NCBI GenBank assembly: GCA_004298295.1
Contig: SCUH01000215.1
Span: forward strand, 1-6,395
Length of the DNA: 6,395 nucleotides
Source of the DNA: Betaproteobacteria bacterium
Lineage (GTDB): Bacteria; Pseudomonadota; Gammaproteobacteria; Burkholderiales; SG8-39
Direction of reading: 5' to 3'
Below are positions 4,614 to 6,395 of the stretch, in pieces. The position numbers and the translations under genes are program-made. The notes under the pieces were generated by a model. The model was not told the DNA's origin and did not search any database. It saw only the letters and a program-made list of their open reading frames with translations. How positions within the stretch are numbered: position 1 is the stretch's first letter; each line of letters opens with the position of its first letter.

Positions 4614-5612
4614 ATGAGTCAAGTCCGTCGCAGGCAGTTCCTGATCGTGGCAGGCGGGCTGCTCGCCGCGCCGCTCGTTCGCGCACTGGACAAATCCCCG
4701 CACCGGGTCGGTTTCCTCGCATTGCCGAACGCCTTTGTCGAGACGAATCCGAACCACATTGCATGGCGGGAACTCGAGGATGCACTGGGTAAGCATGGCT
4801 ACAGTGACGGACGCACCCTTGTCATCGAGCGGCGCCACGCGGGCGGCGTCGCAGCCAAGTTGAAAGAAGCAGCGGTCGAACTTGTGAAGTCCAAGGTGGA
4901 GGTCATCGCCGCGTTCGGGGGCCAGAATGTCAAAGCCGCCCGCGAGGCGACGCAGTCCATTCCGATCGTTGGTTACAGTGGTGCCCTGGTGGAAGGCGGA
5001 TTTGCCGACAGCTACGCCCGACCCGGCCGAAATGTGACCGGCGTTTCGCCGTCGACCACGGACACGTCCCAAAAGCAGCTGGAATTCCTGCTTGCCGCGG
5101 TCCCCGGCGTGCGACGGGCGGCCTGGCTTCGCAATCCGACTAATCCGTCGTTCTTTTCGGCGTCGTTTACGCGTCGAATCGAGGAGTCCGCAGCGCGTCT
5201 CGGTGTCACGGCAACGCCTTTCGAGGTCTCTACAGCGGATGCGCTCGAAGCCGCCATACCCGAAATCGCGCGTCAAGGCTTCGGGGCCGTTCTCGTCCCG
5301 GCGGATGTTTTCTACTTTCTGATGCGCAATCGTCTCGCGCAATTGCTTCTCGCGCACAGGCTGCCGAGTGCCACTCAGGACGGAACCATGCTCGATGAGG
5401 GTCTGCTCCTGAACTACGGCGTCGACTATGCCTACGGAATCCGGCGGATGGCAAGCCAGATTGACAGGATTCTCAAGGGCGCAAACCCTGCGACGATTCC
5501 CATCGAGATCATTGAAGCGTTTTCCCTGGGAGTGAATCTGAGGACTGCGCGAGTCCTGGGTCTGACGATTCCGCAGTCCTTACTCCTTCGCGCCGACCGG
5601 GTGATCGAGTAG
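4614..5612 (+). CDS. ABC transporter substrate-binding protein, ABC_sub_bind family (PF04392)
   Basis: A 332-residue periplasmic binding protein of normal family length. The N-terminus MSQVRRRQFLIVAGGLLAAP carries twin arginines with RRQFL, which fits a Tat signal, with cleavage likely after LVRA (about residue 24). The mature protein starts PHRVGFLALPNAF. It keeps family hallmarks: the WRELEDALGKHGYSDGRTLVIERR region (51-74), IPIVGYSGALVEGGF and the conserved SYARPGRNVTGVS (133-145), QLEFLLAAVPGVRRAAWLRNP (155-175), LLLNYGVDYAYGIRRMASQIDRILKGA (264-290), and the C-terminal FSLGVNLRTARVLGLTIPQSLLLRADRVIE. No permease or ATPase is adjacent, so this is an orphan binding protein. Such orphans are common in beta- and alphaproteobacteria, and the ligand cannot be read from sequence. 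TrpX-like proteins in this family bind aromatic amino acids, but nothing here proves that. Start chosen at the ATG with GGAGG four bases upstream. Confidence 0.93.
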   Translation: MSQVRRRQFLIVAGGLLAAPLVRALDKSPHRVGFLALPNAFVETNPNHIAWRELEDALGKHGYSDGRTLVIERRHAGGVAAKLKEAAVELVKSKVEVIAAFGGQNVKAAREATQSIPIVGYSGALVEGGFADSYARPGRNVTGVSPSTTDTSQKQLEFLLAAVPGVRRAAWLRNPTNPSFFSASFTRRIEESAARLGVTATPFEVSTADALEAAIPEIARQGFGAVLVPADVFYFLMRNRLAQLLLAHRLPSATQDGTMLDEGLLLNYGVDYAYGIRRMASQIDRILKGANPATIPIEIIEAFSLGVNLRTARVLGLTIPQSLLLRADRVIE

Positions 5613-5620
5613 CAGACCGC

Positions 5621-5634
5621 CGAACGGCCGTTCG
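5621..5634. repeat. 14-bp perfect palindrome after the substrate-binding protein gene
   Basis: CGAACGGCCGTTCG is its own reverse complement and lies 8 bases after the stop codon of the preceding gene and 27 bases before the next ATG. It is preceded by AGACCGCCG (5614-5622), which also occurs at 4495-4503 ahead of the gene. No T-tract follows and there is no loop, so a normal intrinsic terminator is unlikely. An operator for the downstream gene or a repeat remnant fits better. Confidence 0.5.
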
Positions 5635-5661
5635 AGCAGCGCAGACGCCCCAGCGAGTCTT

Positions 5662-6395
5662 ATGGCCACGCATCAACGCCAGCCTGAAATGCCCGACCTG
5701 CGTGTCGTGCCGGCGGAACAGCTGTTGCTGCACGAGCAGCACGACGCCCAGCGCAGCGGGCCGCTGTTGCAGCGTCTGCAAACCGACCGTGTGTTGAAGA
5801 ACCCGCCCGTCGTCGCCCCTATCCGCGGCGAGCAGCGCTACGTGGTGCTGGATGGCGCCAACCGCGTGGCCGCCATGCAGGCGCTGGGAATCGTCCACAT
5901 CGCCGTGCAGGTGGTGGACTACGAAGACGCGGAGCTGATCCTCGATACATGGCATCACTTGGTCAAGGGTATCGGCGCCGAGCGTTTCAAAGGCATGCTC
6001 CAGGCGGTGCAGGGTGTCGAGATCGAACGATCAGACGCGGCACATGCGCGCGCACAGCTTGCCCGCCGCGAGATTCTGGCCTTTGTGGAGTACGTGAACG
6101 GTGAACTCTGGACCCTGCAAGCCTCGGGTGACCTGCATCAGCGCACCCGACGCCTCAATGAGATTGTGGACCTCTACAAAGTGCAGGGGCGAATCTTTCG
6201 CGCCAACATCGACCACCTGCCGTCACTGCTGCCATATCACGACGATGTCGCAGCACTCGTCGTGTTTCCCCGCTTTGCGCCGGCGGAGATCATCGACCTG
6301 GCGCGTGTGGGCGCCTGTCTGCCCGCCGGCATTACGCGCCACGTGATTCCAAGACGCGCGCTGCGCATCAACTTGCCCCTGACGGTGCTCAGCGG
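5662..6395 (+). CDS. ParB/sulfiredoxin-fold protein resembling SbnI/SerK free L-serine kinases (3' end outside window)
   Basis: The frame runs open from the ATG at 5662 to the window edge: 244 complete codons plus two bases. Residues 12-88 form a ParB-N/sulfiredoxin-like domain: PDLRVVPAEQLLLHEQHD, then NPPVVAPIRGEQRYVVLDGANRVAAMQALG, then VQVVDY. Relevant residues are His24-Glu25 and Asp64-Gly-Ala-Asn-Arg68. In the SbnI/SerK family an equivalent Glu and a DG-x-x-R motif serve the kinase that turns free L-serine into O-phospho-L-serine. The later part is mostly helical (130-190), followed by VFPRFAPAEIIDLARVGACLPAGITRHVIPRRALRINLPL (201-240). I recall this region as typical of SbnI-like proteins rather than plasmid-partition ParB. 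There is no HTH in the visible part, which also argues against ParB. The ATG has no good ribosome binding site. The 50-base gap to the upstream binding-protein gene holds a 14-bp palindrome. Assignment to kinase activity is inference from motif resemblance. Confidence 0.75.
   Translation, partial: MATHQRQPEMPDLRVVPAEQLLLHEQHDAQRSGPLLQRLQTDRVLKNPPVVAPIRGEQRYVVLDGANRVAAMQALGIVHIAVQVVDYEDAELILDTWHHLVKGIGAERFKGMLQAVQGVEIERSDAAHARAQLARREILAFVEYVNGELWTLQASGDLHQRTRRLNEIVDLYKVQGRIFRANIDHLPSLLPYHDDVAALVVFPRFAPAEIIDLARVGACLPAGITRHVIPRRALRINLPLTVLS

Noticed and set aside
5509..5958. 149-codon open frame on the - strand at the start of the SbnI-like gene
   Set aside because: Antisense to a clear ParB-fold domain, His/Gln-rich and without a motif.
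5662..6395. Chromosome-partition ParB
   Set aside because: No HTH domain or ParA neighbour is visible, the C-terminal region differs, and the HE...DGANR pattern fits the SbnI/SerK branch better.

Overview
The window looks like chromosomal DNA of a high-GC proteobacterium, most likely a betaproteobacterium. This rests on the NarX/NarL-like regulators, the strong GC bias at third codon positions, the genes joined by 4-base overlaps, and an orphan ABC_sub_bind-type periplasmic protein. I infer the taxon from protein style only. No rRNA, tRNA, CRISPR array, transposase or integrase is visible.

Region 1 (1-2887, + strand, very GC-rich) is a tightly packed operon of at least four genes: the C-terminal end of an unidentified gene, a soluble GAF-containing histidine kinase of the NarX type, a NarL/FixJ response regulator, and an exported SAM-methyltransferase-like protein with a probable lipoprotein signal. 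All three junctions are 4-base stop/start overlaps (ATGA, ATGA, GTGA). An 8-bp-stem hairpin at the end of the regulator gene covers the ribosome binding site of the methyltransferase gene. The kinase and regulator should form one phosphorelay. The methyltransferase is produced with them, but its substrate is unknown.

Region 2 (2888-3957, - strand) converges on region 1. It holds a membrane-anchored tandem-CBS protein followed by a small cysteine-rich protein of unknown function, probably one transcript started from the intergenic region near 3930-3957. Base composition drops visibly from here on.

Region 3 (3958-4613) holds one small helical protein gene (60 aa) and otherwise non-coding sequence with several short inverted repeats. 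These look like decayed copies of an intergenic repeat (cores such as atgaccgc, gaacggccgt and agaccgccg).

Region 4 (4614-6395, + strand) has a Tat-exported ABC_sub_bind substrate-binding protein without permease or ATPase in view. Fifty bases later comes the first 244 complete codons of a ParB/sulfiredoxin-fold protein resembling SbnI/SerK free-serine kinases. This gene runs off the window end and is the most intriguing one here, because relatives make O-phosphoserine for specialised biosynthesis and its partners would lie just beyond the edge.

I do not see a clearly new defence or mobile system. The items most worth a second look are the SbnI-like gene, the methyltransferase tied to a two-component system, the CBS plus Cys-rich pair, and the repeat remnants.
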